A DNA stretch of 64,000 bases from Pseudomonadota bacterium (GTDB taxonomy: Bacteria; Pseudomonadota; Gammaproteobacteria; Competibacterales; Competibacteraceae): the NCBI GenBank assembly GCA_022709365.1, contig JAKLIY010000012.1, positions 1 to 64,000 on the forward strand, read 5' to 3'. The position numbers and the translations under genes are program-made. The notes beneath the pieces were generated by a model, which saw only the letters and a list, made by a program, of their open reading frames with translations, made no database searches and was not told the origin of the DNA. Below are positions 18,528-27,920 of this stretch, piece after piece (positions within the stretch are counted from its first letter, which is position 1; the number at the start of each line of letters is the position of its first letter).

Positions 18528-20849
18528 ATGTTAGGGTACTTCCCTTGCTGCGTAAAATCCTGTTTCCGTGATATGCCGCATTATCTAATGCTGATGGCCG
18601 GAGCCGCCCTGGTGCTATTACCGCTGGCGAGCGTCCAGGCACAATCCGTTAATCCTTTCGATCCCTGGGTGCGTTGCGAACTCGATGAGCTGGCTAGCGA
18701 GATCGTACCGGCTACGCCGAATGCGCTGCCGCTGGATGAGTCGCCACTCCAGGCCGATGCTGAGCGGGTCGAATCTTCTCCCACCCATTCCCTGCTGGAA
18801 GGCAATGTCAGCCTGTCGCATGGCAGCCAACGGTTGCGCGCCGAACGGATCACCCTGGAGCGCCCCGATCACCGGGTGTTGATTGAGGGCGGTTTCACTT
18901 ATGGCGATCCCAGCCAGGCATTGCGCGGTCAGCAAGCCGAAGTGCATTTGAACGCCGAGACTGGCTGGTTCAAGAATGCCGATTATTACCTGCCGAGCCG
19001 CAACGCCCAAGGCTATGCTGAAGAAGTCCGGGTCGACCGACGTCGGCAGCGCAGCCAGTTGGAGGATGCAACCTATTCCACCTGTCCCCGTGGCCAGGAG
19101 TTTTGGGAACTGCGAATGCGCAATCTGCAATTGAATGAAGCGACTCAGCGCGGTACGGCCCGCGACATCACCCTCGCGTTCAAAGGCGTCCCGGTCTTTT
19201 ATTTTCCCTACCTGTCATTTCCTATCACGGATGCACGGCAGTCGGGGTTTCTGTTCCCGCGCCAGGGCTATGGCAGCGAGACCGGTCTGGATCTCCAGGT
19301 TCCCTATTACTGGAATATCGCGCCCAACCGCGACATGACCCTGACGCCACGATTAATGACGGCGCGGGGACTGCTGCTGGGTGCGGAATACCGCTATCTG
19401 TATCCCAGTCACCAGGGACAAATCGGCGCTGAATATATTCCGTATGACCGTCGCTATGGCGGCGAACGGAGTTCGTTCAACGCCAGCGACCGCGCCGCGC
19501 CGTTGCCGAATCTCTATACCAACCTGCGCTATGAGTATGTGTCCGACGACAGCTACCTGCAGGATTTGGATAATAACCTGGAGTTCCTGACCGTTAATTA
19601 CCTGGAGCGGCATCTCGATGCTCGCTACCATGGCGACGGGTGGCAGGCGCTGGCGCGGGTGCAGGGCTATCAGATTCTCAATCCGGCGCTGTTCTCGATC
19701 ACTGGCAATCCCTATCAGCGCCTGCCGCAACTGCTGTTTGATGGTGCCTGGCCCACCAGCGCCGGGGGAGTGAATTATCGGGTGTATGGCGAACTGGTCA
19801 ATTTCCAGCAAACCGATATGGTCACCGGGTCCCGGCTCGATCTATGGCCGACGGTGAATTGGACGCTGGCCCAGTCGTGGGGCTATCTCAAACCCGAGGC
19901 CGGGTTCCGCTATACCGGCTATCAACTCGATGATAATGCGCCGAGCGCCAATGATGCGCCCACCCGTGATGCGCCGGTTCTTAGCCTGGACAGCGGCCTG
20001 ATCTTTGACCGACCGTTGCAGGCTGACTGGCTGGGCGTCAGTTCGGGAACGCAGACCCTGGAGCCGCGCCTGTTTTATCTCTATGTGCCCTATCGCAATC
20101 AGGATGACATTCCGCTGTTTGACAGCACGCGGATGGATCGCGATTACGACTGGCTGTTCCGCAAGAACCGTTTCGTCGGTGCGGACCGGCTGGGCGATGC
20201 GAATCAGTTGACCACCGCGTTGACCACCCGGGTCATCGACGGGCGCAGCGGTCGGGAGCGGTTGCGGGCCAGCGTCGGCCAGATTCAGTATTTCGAGGAT
20301 CGCCAGGTCGGTCTGTATCCCGAAGCGCCCCCGGAAACGGCGGATAATTCCGGGCTGATCGCTCAGGGCGCAGTGAACTTGTCGGGCCGCTGGTCCGTGC
20401 AGGGCGGCGTTCAGCTGGAACCCGACAACCGCGACCTGCTGCGCAGTGGACTCGACTTGCGTTATTACGCCAATCCCCGGCAGTTGGTGAACATGTCCTA
20501 TCTGCTTGATCGCGACCCGTCCATTGAGGCGCTGGATTCCGGGGATCAAATTCACTCGCTGGATATGTCGCTGCTCTGGCCACTCAGTTCACAATGGCGG
20601 GTGCTGGCCCGCTGGAATCAGGCGATAAACGTCGGGCGCAATCTGGAAACCCTGGCCGGACTGGAATATGAAGATTGTTGCTGGGCGCTGCGGGCGGTGA
20701 CCCGTCAATATCGTTCCAGCCCGGTCCAGGTCGATGCACAGACCGCATTTTACCTGGAACTGGAATTGAAGGGCCTGTCCCGACTGGGCCGTGGTCTTGA
20801 GACAGTTCTCCAGAGTTCTATCTTCGGCTATCAGCCGATCCGCTACTAA
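18528..20849 (+). CDS. lptD: LPS-assembly protein LptD
   Basis: An outer-membrane protein of about 773 residues that receives LPS from LptA and inserts it into the outer leaflet with LptE. The ATG at 18528 follows AAGGAG; a hydrophobic signal (LMLMAGAALVLLPLASVQAQS) comes after an extended N-region. The periplasmic OstA/LptA-like beta-jellyroll is visible (LLEGNVSLSHGSQRLRAERITLE), then the barrel (FYFPYLSFPITDARQSGFLFP). The four cysteines needed for the native disulfides are all there: WVRCELD, STCPRG and the adjacent pair in EDCCWALR. The last barrel strands overlap the beginning of an alternative surA frame, but the true surA start lies after the stop. Confidence 0.94.
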   Translation: MLGYFPCCVKSCFRDMPHYLMLMAGAALVLLPLASVQAQSVNPFDPWVRCELDELASEIVPATPNALPLDESPLQADAERVESSPTHSLLEGNVSLSHGSQRLRAERITLERPDHRVLIEGGFTYGDPSQALRGQQAEVHLNAETGWFKNADYYLPSRNAQGYAEEVRVDRRRQRSQLEDATYSTCPRGQEFWELRMRNLQLNEATQRGTARDITLAFKGVPVFYFPYLSFPITDARQSGFLFPRQGYGSETGLDLQVPYYWNIAPNRDMTLTPRLMTARGLLLGAEYRYLYPSHQGQIGAEYIPYDRRYGGERSSFNASDRAAPLPNLYTNLRYEYVSDDSYLQDLDNNLEFLTVNYLERHLDARYHGDGWQALARVQGYQILNPALFSITGNPYQRLPQLLFDGAWPTSAGGVNYRVYGELVNFQQTDMVTGSRLDLWPTVNWTLAQSWGYLKPEAGFRYTGYQLDDNAPSANDAPTRDAPVLSLDSGLIFDRPLQADWLGVSSGTQTLEPRLFYLYVPYRNQDDIPLFDSTRMDRDYDWLFRKNRFVGADRLGDANQLTTALTTRVIDGRSGRERLRASVGQIQYFEDRQVGLYPEAPPETADNSGLIAQGAVNLSGRWSVQGGVQLEPDNRDLLRSGLDLRYYANPRQLVNMSYLLDRDPSIEALDSGDQIHSLDMSLLWPLSSQWRVLARWNQAINVGRNLETLAGLEYEDCCWALRAVTRQYRSSPVQVDAQTAFYLELELKGLSRLGRGLETVLQSSIFGYQPIRY

Positions 20850-20862
20850 GGGTCCCTTGTCG

Positions 20863-22290
20863 ATGATTCCTGTAAACAAGTTGCTTTTTCCCCTAATACT
20901 TTGCCTGTTGTGCGCCCTGCCCGTTCCCGGTCAAACCCAAATGGTGTTCGGCCCCGGTCCCGAAGGCGCAACCAGCGCGCTGGATGTGATTGTGGCGGTG
21001 GTGAATGACGATGTGATCACTCGCCGGGAGCTGGAAGCAGCCACCGCGCAAATTCAACGCCAGTTGCAACAGAAGAAGGTGCCCATGCCGCCCCGGCCAG
21101 TGCTGGAGAGCCAGGTTCTCGAACGGTTGATCCTGTCCCAACTGGAACTGCGCGCTGCCGAGCGCAACGGCATTACGGTGGACGACGCGACCTTGAACGC
21201 CGCCATCGATAACCTGGCGCGGCGTAATAATATGAATCTGACTCAACTGCGGCAAACCGTCGAAAAGGATGGACTCAGCTTTGCCCGATTCCGCGATGAC
21301 GTGCGCCGGGAATTGATGGCGGCGCGCCTGCGGCAGAAAGTGGTGGACAGCCAGATTCAGATTTCCGAGCAGGATGTAGCCAGTCTGCAAGCGCAAATCG
21401 CCGGGCAAGGCGATCCGGGCCAAAGTGGTGATGCTGGCAGTGGTCCTAACGGCCAGCGCCAGTACCATATTGCCCAGATTCTGGTGGCGGTGCCGGAAGG
21501 CGCTTCGCCTGAGCAGATCGCTACCGTGAAACGTCAGGCGGAAAATGTGCTGGCTCAACTGCGTAAAGGTGAAGATTTCCGGCAACTGGCCGCGAGCGTA
21601 TCTGCTGGCCAGCAGGCCCTGGAAGGCGGCGATCTGGGCTGGCGCAATACAGAGCAACTGCCCACCATCTTCGCCAACGTCGTTCCCAAGCTGCGGCCCG
21701 GTCAGTTCAGTGAACTGATCCGCAGTCCCAGTGGTTTTCATATCGTCAAACTGTTGGAAGTTCGCGGTGGCGGCGCGGCCCATGCCGAGCGTCAAGCGCC
21801 GGCCGGTGGTATGGTCAATCAGATCCATGCCCGGCATATCCTGCTCAAAACCTCCCCTGATCTATCCGATGACGAGGCCCGCCAAAAACTGGAGCAACTA
21901 CGCCAGCGGATTCAGTCCGGTGAAGACTTCGCGGCGCTGGCGCGCGCCCATTCCGACGACAAAGGTTCAGGAGTGCGGGGTGGCGATTTGGGCTGGGTGT
22001 CTCCGGGGATGCTGGTTCCGGAGTTTGAACAGGAACTCGGGGCATTGCAGCCCAACCAGGTGAGCGCTCCGTTCAAAACTCAATTCGGTTGGCATATCGT
22101 CCAGGCGTTGGATCGTCGTCAAGGTCAAGCTTCACCCGAGACCGAACAGGCCCGGGTTCGCGAGGCGCTGTTCCGGCGGCGTTCCGATGAAGAATGGGAA
22201 CAATGGCTGCGCCGGCTGCGGGATGAGGCTTATGTGGAAATTCGCTTGCCGCGTTCGCCCGAGGCGGCCTCGACCAGTGTGGAGCCATGA
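20863..22290 (+). CDS. surA: periplasmic peptidyl-prolyl isomerase and chaperone SurA
   Basis: A 475-residue protein with a signal peptide (KLLFPLILCLLCALPVPGQTQ), a SurA N-terminal domain (LDVIVAVVNDDVITRRELEAA...) and two parvulin domains starting at RQYHIAQILVAVPEGAS and NQIHARHILLKTSPDLSDD. Each has the parvulin GGDLGW pattern (EGGDLGWRN, RGGDLGWVS). SurA escorts outer-membrane proteins, LptD among them, to the BAM complex, which explains the linkage. The start at 20863 avoids a 24-codon extension inside lptD. The gene overlaps ksgA by four bases. Confidence 0.94.
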   Translation: MIPVNKLLFPLILCLLCALPVPGQTQMVFGPGPEGATSALDVIVAVVNDDVITRRELEAATAQIQRQLQQKKVPMPPRPVLESQVLERLILSQLELRAAERNGITVDDATLNAAIDNLARRNNMNLTQLRQTVEKDGLSFARFRDDVRRELMAARLRQKVVDSQIQISEQDVASLQAQIAGQGDPGQSGDAGSGPNGQRQYHIAQILVAVPEGASPEQIATVKRQAENVLAQLRKGEDFRQLAASVSAGQQALEGGDLGWRNTEQLPTIFANVVPKLRPGQFSELIRSPSGFHIVKLLEVRGGGAAHAERQAPAGGMVNQIHARHILLKTSPDLSDDEARQKLEQLRQRIQSGEDFAALARAHSDDKGSGVRGGDLGWVSPGMLVPEFEQELGALQPNQVSAPFKTQFGWHIVQALDRRQGQASPETEQARVREALFRRRSDEEWEQWLRRLRDEAYVEIRLPRSPEAASTSVEP

Positions 22291-23081
22291 GCGGCATCCC
22301 TGCCCACCAACCGCGCAAGCGCTTTGGGCAACATTTCCTGCACGATCCACAAATCATTGCCCGCATTGTGGCGGCGATTCGCCCGATGCCCGGCGAGTCG
22401 TTGGTGGAAATTGGCCCCGGTCTAGGGGCGTTGACCCGGCCGCTACTGCAAGCGGCTGGGGAATTGGATGTGGTAGAACTGGATCGCGATCTGTTGGAAC
22501 CGTTGCAGGCGCGGTGTGCAGGGCTGGGGACGCTGCGGATTCATCAGGCGGATGCGCTGACATTTGATTTTGCCCGGCTGCGGGGCGAGGGTCCCCGTTT
22601 GCGGATCGCCGGCAACCTGCCCTATAACATCTCCACGCCTCTGCTGTTTCATCTGTTGAACCAGGCTGAACAAATCCACGATTTGCACTTCATGTTGCAG
22701 CGGGAAGTAGTCGAGCGGATGGCGGCGGGTCCCGGCGAGGACGCCTACGGTCGGTTGTCGGTGATGCTGCAATACCGCTGCCGGATCGAAGCGTTGTTTA
22801 CCGTCGGGCCAGGCGCTTTCCAGCCGCCGCCTAAAGTCTGGTCGGCGGTCGTGCGCTTGGTTCCACGTGAAACATTCGCCGTTACTGTCCGGGATGAGCA
22901 GCGCTTTGCCGAGGTTGTGCGGCGGGCGTTCGCCCAGCGCCGCAAGACCTTGCGCAACAGCTTGCAAGGGTTGTTGGATGTCGACCAAATTAAGGCTGCC
23001 GGCGTTGATCCCACCGCCCGCCCGGAAACGCTCGACCTAATGGCGTTCGCGGCATTGAGCGATGCGGTGACTCTTCAATAG
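22287..23081 (+). CDS. rsmA: 16S rRNA (adenine1518/1519-N6) dimethyltransferase
   Basis: A 264-residue KsgA/RsmA enzyme: KRFGQHFLHDPQIIARIV at the start, the SAM-binding LVEIGPGLGALTRPLL, and the catalytic motif GNLPYNIST at residues 109-117. The C-terminal domain (FQPPPKVWSAVVRLVP) is typical. It dimethylates two adjacent adenines at the 3' end of 16S rRNA during small-subunit assembly. The surA-ksgA overlap is ATGA; pdxA, which lies between them in Escherichia and Pseudomonas, is absent here. A parS-like site, GTTCCACGTGAAAC, is embedded in the codons at 22860-22873. Confidence 0.95.
   Translation: MSGIPAHQPRKRFGQHFLHDPQIIARIVAAIRPMPGESLVEIGPGLGALTRPLLQAAGELDVVELDRDLLEPLQARCAGLGTLRIHQADALTFDFARLRGEGPRLRIAGNLPYNISTPLLFHLLNQAEQIHDLHFMLQREVVERMAAGPGEDAYGRLSVMLQYRCRIEALFTVGPGAFQPPPKVWSAVVRLVPRETFAVTVRDEQRFAEVVRRAFAQRRKTLRNSLQGLLDVDQIKAAGVDPTARPETLDLMAFAALSDAVTLQ
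22860..22873. other. parS site inside the rsmA coding region
   Basis: GTTCCACGTGAAAC; the 16-mer matches TGTTCCACGTGAAACA at 15 of 16 positions. It lies in the codons for RLVPRETFAV of RsmA. parS sites within coding regions are known in Bacillus and Pseudomonas. Confidence 0.68.
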
Positions 23082-23095
23082 CGTTCGTGCTTATG

Positions 23096-23109
23096 GTTTC
23101 ACGTGAAAC
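23096..23109. other. parS site downstream of rsmA
   Basis: GTTTCACGTGAAAC, perfect palindrome, 15 bases after the rsmA stop and in the gap before tal (23082-23266), which holds no gene. Confidence 0.75.
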
Positions 23110-23266
23110 CAAGCTCCTTTCCTTCTGGGGACCCCAACGGGGCGATCTGATGGACACCATTCAGTTCGCGCCAGAGAAGATGACCGGCTATCGCCGATGA
23201 CGGCAGAATCACGCCGGGGAATTGCTACAATTAGCGCTATCTCCCCCGCTGTCCGAGGCTCCTGTC

Positions 23267-24370
23267 ATGCCCCCAAATCCCCTGCGCCAACTCAGCGCCG
23301 CCGGCCAGAGCGTCTGGTACGATAACCTCCAGCGTTCGATGCTGACTTCGGGGATGCTAGCGCAAATGATCGCTGCAGATGATTTGCGCGGCATCACCTC
23401 CAATCCCACCATTTTCGAAAAAGCCATCGGCGGCAGCGCCGACTATGATCAGGCGTTGCGCCGGGAACTCCAGCGCGATCCCCGACAATCCAACCGGGCG
23501 CTGTTTTTTACCTTGGCGATTGAAGACATTCGTGACGCGGCCAAGGCGTTGCGTCCTGCCTATGACGCCACCGACGGCGTCGATGGCCTGGTCAGCCTGG
23601 AAGTCTCGCCGGACCTGGCCCATGATGTAGACGGCACCGTGCAGGAAGCCCGCGAGTTATTCGCCCGGCTGGCGATGCCGAATGTGATGATCAAGGTTCC
23701 TGGCACCGTCTCTGGGCTGCACGCCGTCGAGCAGCTCATCGCCGAGGGCGTCAACGTCAACGTGACCCTGCTGTTCTCGGTGGAGCGCTACGTCTCGGTG
23801 GCCGAAGCCTACCTGCGAGGACTGGAGCGACGCCGCGCCAAGGGTTTACCCATCGACCGCATCGCCTCAGTGGCCAGTTTTTTTGTCAGCCGCCTCGACA
23901 CCGCCCTCGATCCGCTTCTGGCGCAACGGCAACCGGAGTTGCAAGGCCGGATCGCGAACGCGAACGCCAAGCTGGCCTATCAGGAATATCTGGAAATCTT
24001 CAGCGGCCCGCATTTTGCGGCGCTGCGTGAACAGGGAGCGCGGCCACAACGGTTGCTATGGGCCAGCACCAGCACCAAAAACCCGGCCTATCCTGACCTG
24101 CTGTATGTCGACAACCTGATCGGTCCCGACACGGTGAACACGATGCCGCCGACGACTTACGACGCCTTCCGCGATCACGGCACGGTCGCCCGAACGCTGG
24201 ATGAGGATGTGGAAAGCGCTCTGGCCTGCTTATCGGCGCTACCGGAACTGGGTATCGATCTCGGCGCCATCACTGACCAATTGGAAATTGATGGCGTCAA
24301 CGCTTTTATCCAGTCGTTTGAAACGCTGCTGGCGGTTCTTGAGGCCAAGACCCGGACCCTGACTGTTTGA
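23267..24370 (+). CDS. tal: transaldolase
   Basis: A 367-residue transaldolase of the longer Tal subfamily found in actinobacteria and many gammaproteobacteria. It begins MPPNPLRQLSAAGQSVWYDNLQRSML and has GITSNPTIFEKAI, the Schiff-base lysine in NVMIKVPGT, and NVNVTLLFSVERY, all signatures of the family. It moves a dihydroxyacetone unit between sugar phosphates in the non-oxidative pentose phosphate pathway. The ATG at 23267 was preferred to an upstream TTG because the conserved region starts just after it. It separates rsmA from apaG, which are adjacent in E. coli. Confidence 0.92.
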   Translation: MPPNPLRQLSAAGQSVWYDNLQRSMLTSGMLAQMIAADDLRGITSNPTIFEKAIGGSADYDQALRRELQRDPRQSNRALFFTLAIEDIRDAAKALRPAYDATDGVDGLVSLEVSPDLAHDVDGTVQEARELFARLAMPNVMIKVPGTVSGLHAVEQLIAEGVNVNVTLLFSVERYVSVAEAYLRGLERRRAKGLPIDRIASVASFFVSRLDTALDPLLAQRQPELQGRIANANAKLAYQEYLEIFSGPHFAALREQGARPQRLLWASTSTKNPAYPDLLYVDNLIGPDTVNTMPPTTYDAFRDHGTVARTLDEDVESALACLSALPELGIDLGAITDQLEIDGVNAFIQSFETLLAVLEAKTRTLTV

Positions 24371-24406
24371 TTCACCCTCACCACAACTACTGGAAACCCG
24401 TCATCC

Positions 24407-24793
24407 ATGGGGAAGAAAAAAATCGACTACAGCATCAAGGTCGCTGCACAGGCGTTCTATCTGGAGGAGCAGTCTGATCCTGACCAGGAGCGCTATGTTT
24501 TCGCCTATACGGTGCTGATTCAAAATCAGGGCAATATCGCCGCCCGCCTGCTGACCCGGCATTGGATCATTACCGACGCCAACGGCAAAGTCGAGGAGGT
24601 GCGCGGCGAGGGCGTAGTGGGTGAGCAACCTTATCTGCGTCCCGGCGAGGGCTTTCAGTACACCAGTGGCGCGGTTTTGGAAACAGTAGTCGGCAGTATG
24701 AAGGGCAGCTACCAGATGCTGGCCGATGACGGCATGACTTTCGACGCTGACATTCCGGCGTTCGTGCTGTCCATCCCCCGCACACTGCATTGA
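24407..24793 (+). CDS. apaG: ApaG/DUF525 domain protein
   Basis: A 128-residue single-domain protein with ApaG signatures: [81 protein letters not shown] in order. The fold is an immunoglobulin-like beta sandwich; in E. coli the gene lies between ksgA and apaH, and loss affects cobalt sensitivity, but the biochemical role is unsettled. Here the gene is 36 bases after tal, while apaH and folA are 10 kb away on the other strand, so the classical cluster is split. Confidence 0.93.
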   Translation: MGKKKIDYSIKVAAQAFYLEEQSDPDQERYVFAYTVLIQNQGNIAARLLTRHWIITDANGKVEEVRGEGVVGEQPYLRPGEGFQYTSGAVLETVVGSMKGSYQMLADDGMTFDADIPAFVLSIPRTLH

Positions 24794-24803
24794 GTCGGCT
24801 GCT

Positions 24804-25412
24804 TTGACGCTGCGCTATACCTACACATTGTTCGCACCCATTTACGACGCTGTCGTTGCACCGTTTACCCACAGGGCGCGGCAGCGTAGTCTGGTCCGGT
24901 TGGGTGAAGGCCCGCACGATGACGTGTTGCTGGTCGGGGTCGGCAGCGGACTGGATTTGCCGCTGCTGCCACCCGGACCGCGCTACACCGGCCTGGATCT
25001 GACTCCGGCGATGCTGGCCCGCGCCCAGCGGCAAGCCGCTCGCCTCAGCCTGGATATCCGCCTGGATCAAGGCGATGCTCGCTATCTCCCCTACCCTGCT
25101 GCGACTTTCGATGTCGTCGTGCTGCATCTGATTTTGGCAGTCACTCCGCATCCCGAGCGGGTGTTGCAGGAAGCAGCGCGAGTGCTGCGTCCGGGCGGTC
25201 GCGTGCTGATCCTCGATAAATTCCTGCGGCCTGGACAGCGTGCGCCCGTTCGACGATTGATCAGTCCGCTATTGGGTCTGCTGGCTACTCGCACTGATGT
25301 CGTGTTTGATGAGGTGCTGGCGCAGGCGTCAGGGTTGGAGGTCATGGCCGACCAACCGGCGCTGGCGGGTGGTTGGTTCCGGCAGATCGTGTTGCGCAAA
25401 ACCGGAGAGTAA
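24804..25412 (+). CDS. class I SAM-dependent methyltransferase
   Basis: A 202-residue methyltransferase. Motif I is DVLLVGVGSGLDLPLLP, motif II is YTGLDLTPAML, and GDARYLPYPAATFDVVVLHLILAVTPHPERVLQEAARVLRPGGRVLILDKF gives motifs III-V. The RYTYTLFAPIYDAV beginning is like the UbiE/PmtA group, which methylates quinone precursors or phosphatidylethanolamine, so a lipid-like substrate is possible but not shown. The start is TTG at 24804 and no clear ribosome site precedes it. It follows apaG by 10 bases and is probably in the same transcript. Confidence 0.78.
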   Translation: MTLRYTYTLFAPIYDAVVAPFTHRARQRSLVRLGEGPHDDVLLVGVGSGLDLPLLPPGPRYTGLDLTPAMLARAQRQAARLSLDIRLDQGDARYLPYPAATFDVVVLHLILAVTPHPERVLQEAARVLRPGGRVLILDKFLRPGQRAPVRRLISPLLGLLATRTDVVFDEVLAQASGLEVMADQPALAGGWFRQIVLRKTGE

Positions 25413-25482
25413 AGAACCCTTGACAATCCCCGACCTCGCCCGCATGTAGGGAATTAATACTCCCTTACTCCCGTGAGCTATC

Positions 25483-27897
25483 ATGACTGACCACGAAGCC
25501 ATTGAAGCCGAAGTCGTGCGCGATGACGACCCCAGCGAGACTTCCGCTAGCAATACCATTGTCGCCGCCGCCGACATTCTGCCCAGTACCCTGTATCTGT
25601 TGCCGCTGTCCGAACGGCCCTTCTTCCCGGCCCAGGCACTGCCGTTATTGTTGAATGAAGAACCCTGGTTACCCACCATCGAAGCCGCCGCTAACCGCGA
25701 TCAGCGGGTCATCGGCTTGGTCCTGGTCAAGCCGGACAGCGCAGAAAACGCCAATCCCGATGACTTTTATCTGATCGGCACCGTGGCTCGGATGCACCAG
25801 TTGGCCCGCAACGAAGGCCGCCTGCAATTTATTGCGCAGGGCATGAAGCGCTTTCGCATCAGCCACTGGCTATCCAGCGAACCGCCCTATCATGCGCACG
25901 TCGAATACCTGAGTGAAGAGGCCGAGGATGCCGGTCTTGATGAATTACGCGCCTATTCCTTGGCGGTTATCAACACCCTCAAGGAACTGATTCCGCTCAA
26001 TCCCCTGTATTCCGAGGAACTCAAGTTCTTTCTCAACCGTTTCAATACCAATGATCCCTCACCGCTGGCCGATTTCGCTGCCAGCCTGACTACCGCCAGC
26101 AAGGAGGAATTGCAGGAGATTCTGGCTACTGCGCCGGTATTGGAACGACTGAAAAAGGTCATTGTGCTGATCAAGAAGGAACTCGAAGTCGCGCAACTGC
26201 AAACCAAGATCCGCAAGCAGGTCGAGGAGAAGATGAGCGAGCATCAGCGCAAGTTCTTTCTGCGCGAGCAGCTCAAAGCGATTCAACAGGAACTCGGCAT
26301 TGCCAAAGATGATCGCACAGCGGATGTCGACCGTTTCCGCGAGCGTTTGGAAACCCGCCAGGTTCCCGAAGCGGCCAGGAAGCGCATTGATGAGGAACTG
26401 GACAAGCTGTCGATTTTGGAAACCGGCTCTCCGGAATATGCGGTCACGCGCAACTATCTGGACGTCATGACCGATCTACCGTGGGGCGTTTACTCCGCCG
26501 ACAATCTCGATCTGCAACACGCCCGCGAAATTCTCGACCGCGACCACGATGGGCTGGCTGATGTGAAGGACCGCATCATCGAATTTCTCGCCGTCGGGGC
26601 GCTGAAAGGTCAAGTCGGCGGTTCCATCATTTTGTTGGTCGGCCCGCCCGGTGTCGGGAAAACGTCGATTGGTCGTTCAGTGGCGGCAGCACTGGATCGC
26701 CAGTTCTACCGACTCAGTGTCGGCGGGATGCGCGATGAGGCTGAAATCAAGGGGCATCGCCGCACTTATATCGGCGCTTTGCCCGGCAAGTTCGTTCAAG
26801 CCATCCGCGACGCCAAGACCGCGAATCCGGTGATCATGCTGGATGAGATTGACAAAATTGGTGCGTCCTACCGGGGCGATCCGGCCTCGGCGCTGCTGGA
26901 AGTCCTCGATCCTGAGCAGAATACCGAGTTCCTCGATCATTATCTGGATGTACGTTTCGATCTGTCCAAGGTGCTGTTTATCTGCACGGCGAACCAGCTC
27001 GATACCATTCCGGCACCCCTGCTCGACCGTATGGAGACCATCCGGTTATCTGGCTACATCACGGCGGAGAAATTGCAGATCGCCCGCAATCATCTCTGGC
27101 CGAAATTGTTGGAACGCAGTGGGCTGGAGCGCGACCGTATCCACCTGGATGAAGAAGCACTCCGACAAATGATCGAGGGTTATGCCCGCGAAGCCGGAGT
27201 GCGTAATCTGGAGAAGCAACTGGGCCGGATTGTCCGCAAAAGTGCGGTGCAAATCGTCGAACATCACCAGGAGGGGCTGATCCCGGTCACACGAGCTGAT
27301 TTGGAACGCTATTTAGGCAAGCCACCCTTTCGGACGGAAACGTTGATGGTGGGGGTGGGCGTGATCACCGGGCTGGCGTGGACAGCGATGGGTGGCGCGA
27401 CGTTGAGCGTTGAGGCCAGCCTGATTCATACCAAGAATCGCGGTTTCAAACTGACCGGCCGGTTAGGCGAAGTGATGCAGGAATCGGCCAATATCGCCTA
27501 CAGTTATGTGAGCGCTCACCTGGAAGAGTATCAGGCGGATCCGAAATTCTTCGACGAAGCCTTTGTCCATCTTCATGTCCCGGAAGGCGCAACGCCCAAG
27601 GATGGCCCCAGCGCCGGCATTACCATGGCTACTGCATTGCTATCGTTGGCGCGAGGTCAACAAGTACCCCGGCCGCTGGCGATGACCGGGGAATTGACGC
27701 TGACCGGCCAGGTGCTGCCAGTCGGCGGCATCCGCGAGAAGCTGATCGCTGCCCGGCGAGTGGGGATTACTGAACTCCTGCTGCCGGAAGGCAACCGGGG
27801 AGATTTCGAGGAATTGCCGGATCATATCCGCGAGGGCCTGACGATCTGCTTTGTCGAGCGGTTCCAGCAGGTGGTGAACCAAGTGTTTGCTGCGTAA
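25483..27897 (+). CDS. lon: ATP-dependent protease Lon
   Basis: An 804-residue Lon protease. The N-terminal substrate domain starts near residue 30 (STLYLLPLSERPFFPAQALPLLL); a helical linker precedes the AAA module with Walker A GPPGVGKT at residues 387-394 and Walker B VIMLDEIDKIG. The C-terminal protease has catalytic Ser710 in PKDGPSAGIT and Lys753 in GGIREKLIAARR. It degrades misfolded and regulatory proteins in the cytosol. Compared with E. coli Lon the N-terminus has an acidic extension of some 30 residues. No heat-shock promoter was identified in the 70-base gap upstream. Confidence 0.95.
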   Translation: MTDHEAIEAEVVRDDDPSETSASNTIVAAADILPSTLYLLPLSERPFFPAQALPLLLNEEPWLPTIEAAANRDQRVIGLVLVKPDSAENANPDDFYLIGTVARMHQLARNEGRLQFIAQGMKRFRISHWLSSEPPYHAHVEYLSEEAEDAGLDELRAYSLAVINTLKELIPLNPLYSEELKFFLNRFNTNDPSPLADFAASLTTASKEELQEILATAPVLERLKKVIVLIKKELEVAQLQTKIRKQVEEKMSEHQRKFFLREQLKAIQQELGIAKDDRTADVDRFRERLETRQVPEAARKRIDEELDKLSILETGSPEYAVTRNYLDVMTDLPWGVYSADNLDLQHAREILDRDHDGLADVKDRIIEFLAVGALKGQVGGSIILLVGPPGVGKTSIGRSVAAALDRQFYRLSVGGMRDEAEIKGHRRTYIGALPGKFVQAIRDAKTANPVIMLDEIDKIGASYRGDPASALLEVLDPEQNTEFLDHYLDVRFDLSKVLFICTANQLDTIPAPLLDRMETIRLSGYITAEKLQIARNHLWPKLLERSGLERDRIHLDEEALRQMIEGYAREAGVRNLEKQLGRIVRKSAVQIVEHHQEGLIPVTRADLERYLGKPPFRTETLMVGVGVITGLAWTAMGGATLSVEASLIHTKNRGFKLTGRLGEVMQESANIAYSYVSAHLEEYQADPKFFDEAFVHLHVPEGATPKDGPSAGITMATALLSLARGQQVPRPLAMTGELTLTGQVLPVGGIREKLIAARRVGITELLLPEGNRGDFEELPDHIREGLTICFVERFQQVVNQVFAA

Positions 27898-27920
27898 ATT
27901 GCGTAAATAAGGGGTGAACG

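Noticed and set aside
20791-20862. Upstream extension of surA into lptD
   Set aside because: The signal peptide begins at the ATG at 20863 and the extension is the last part of lptD in another frame.
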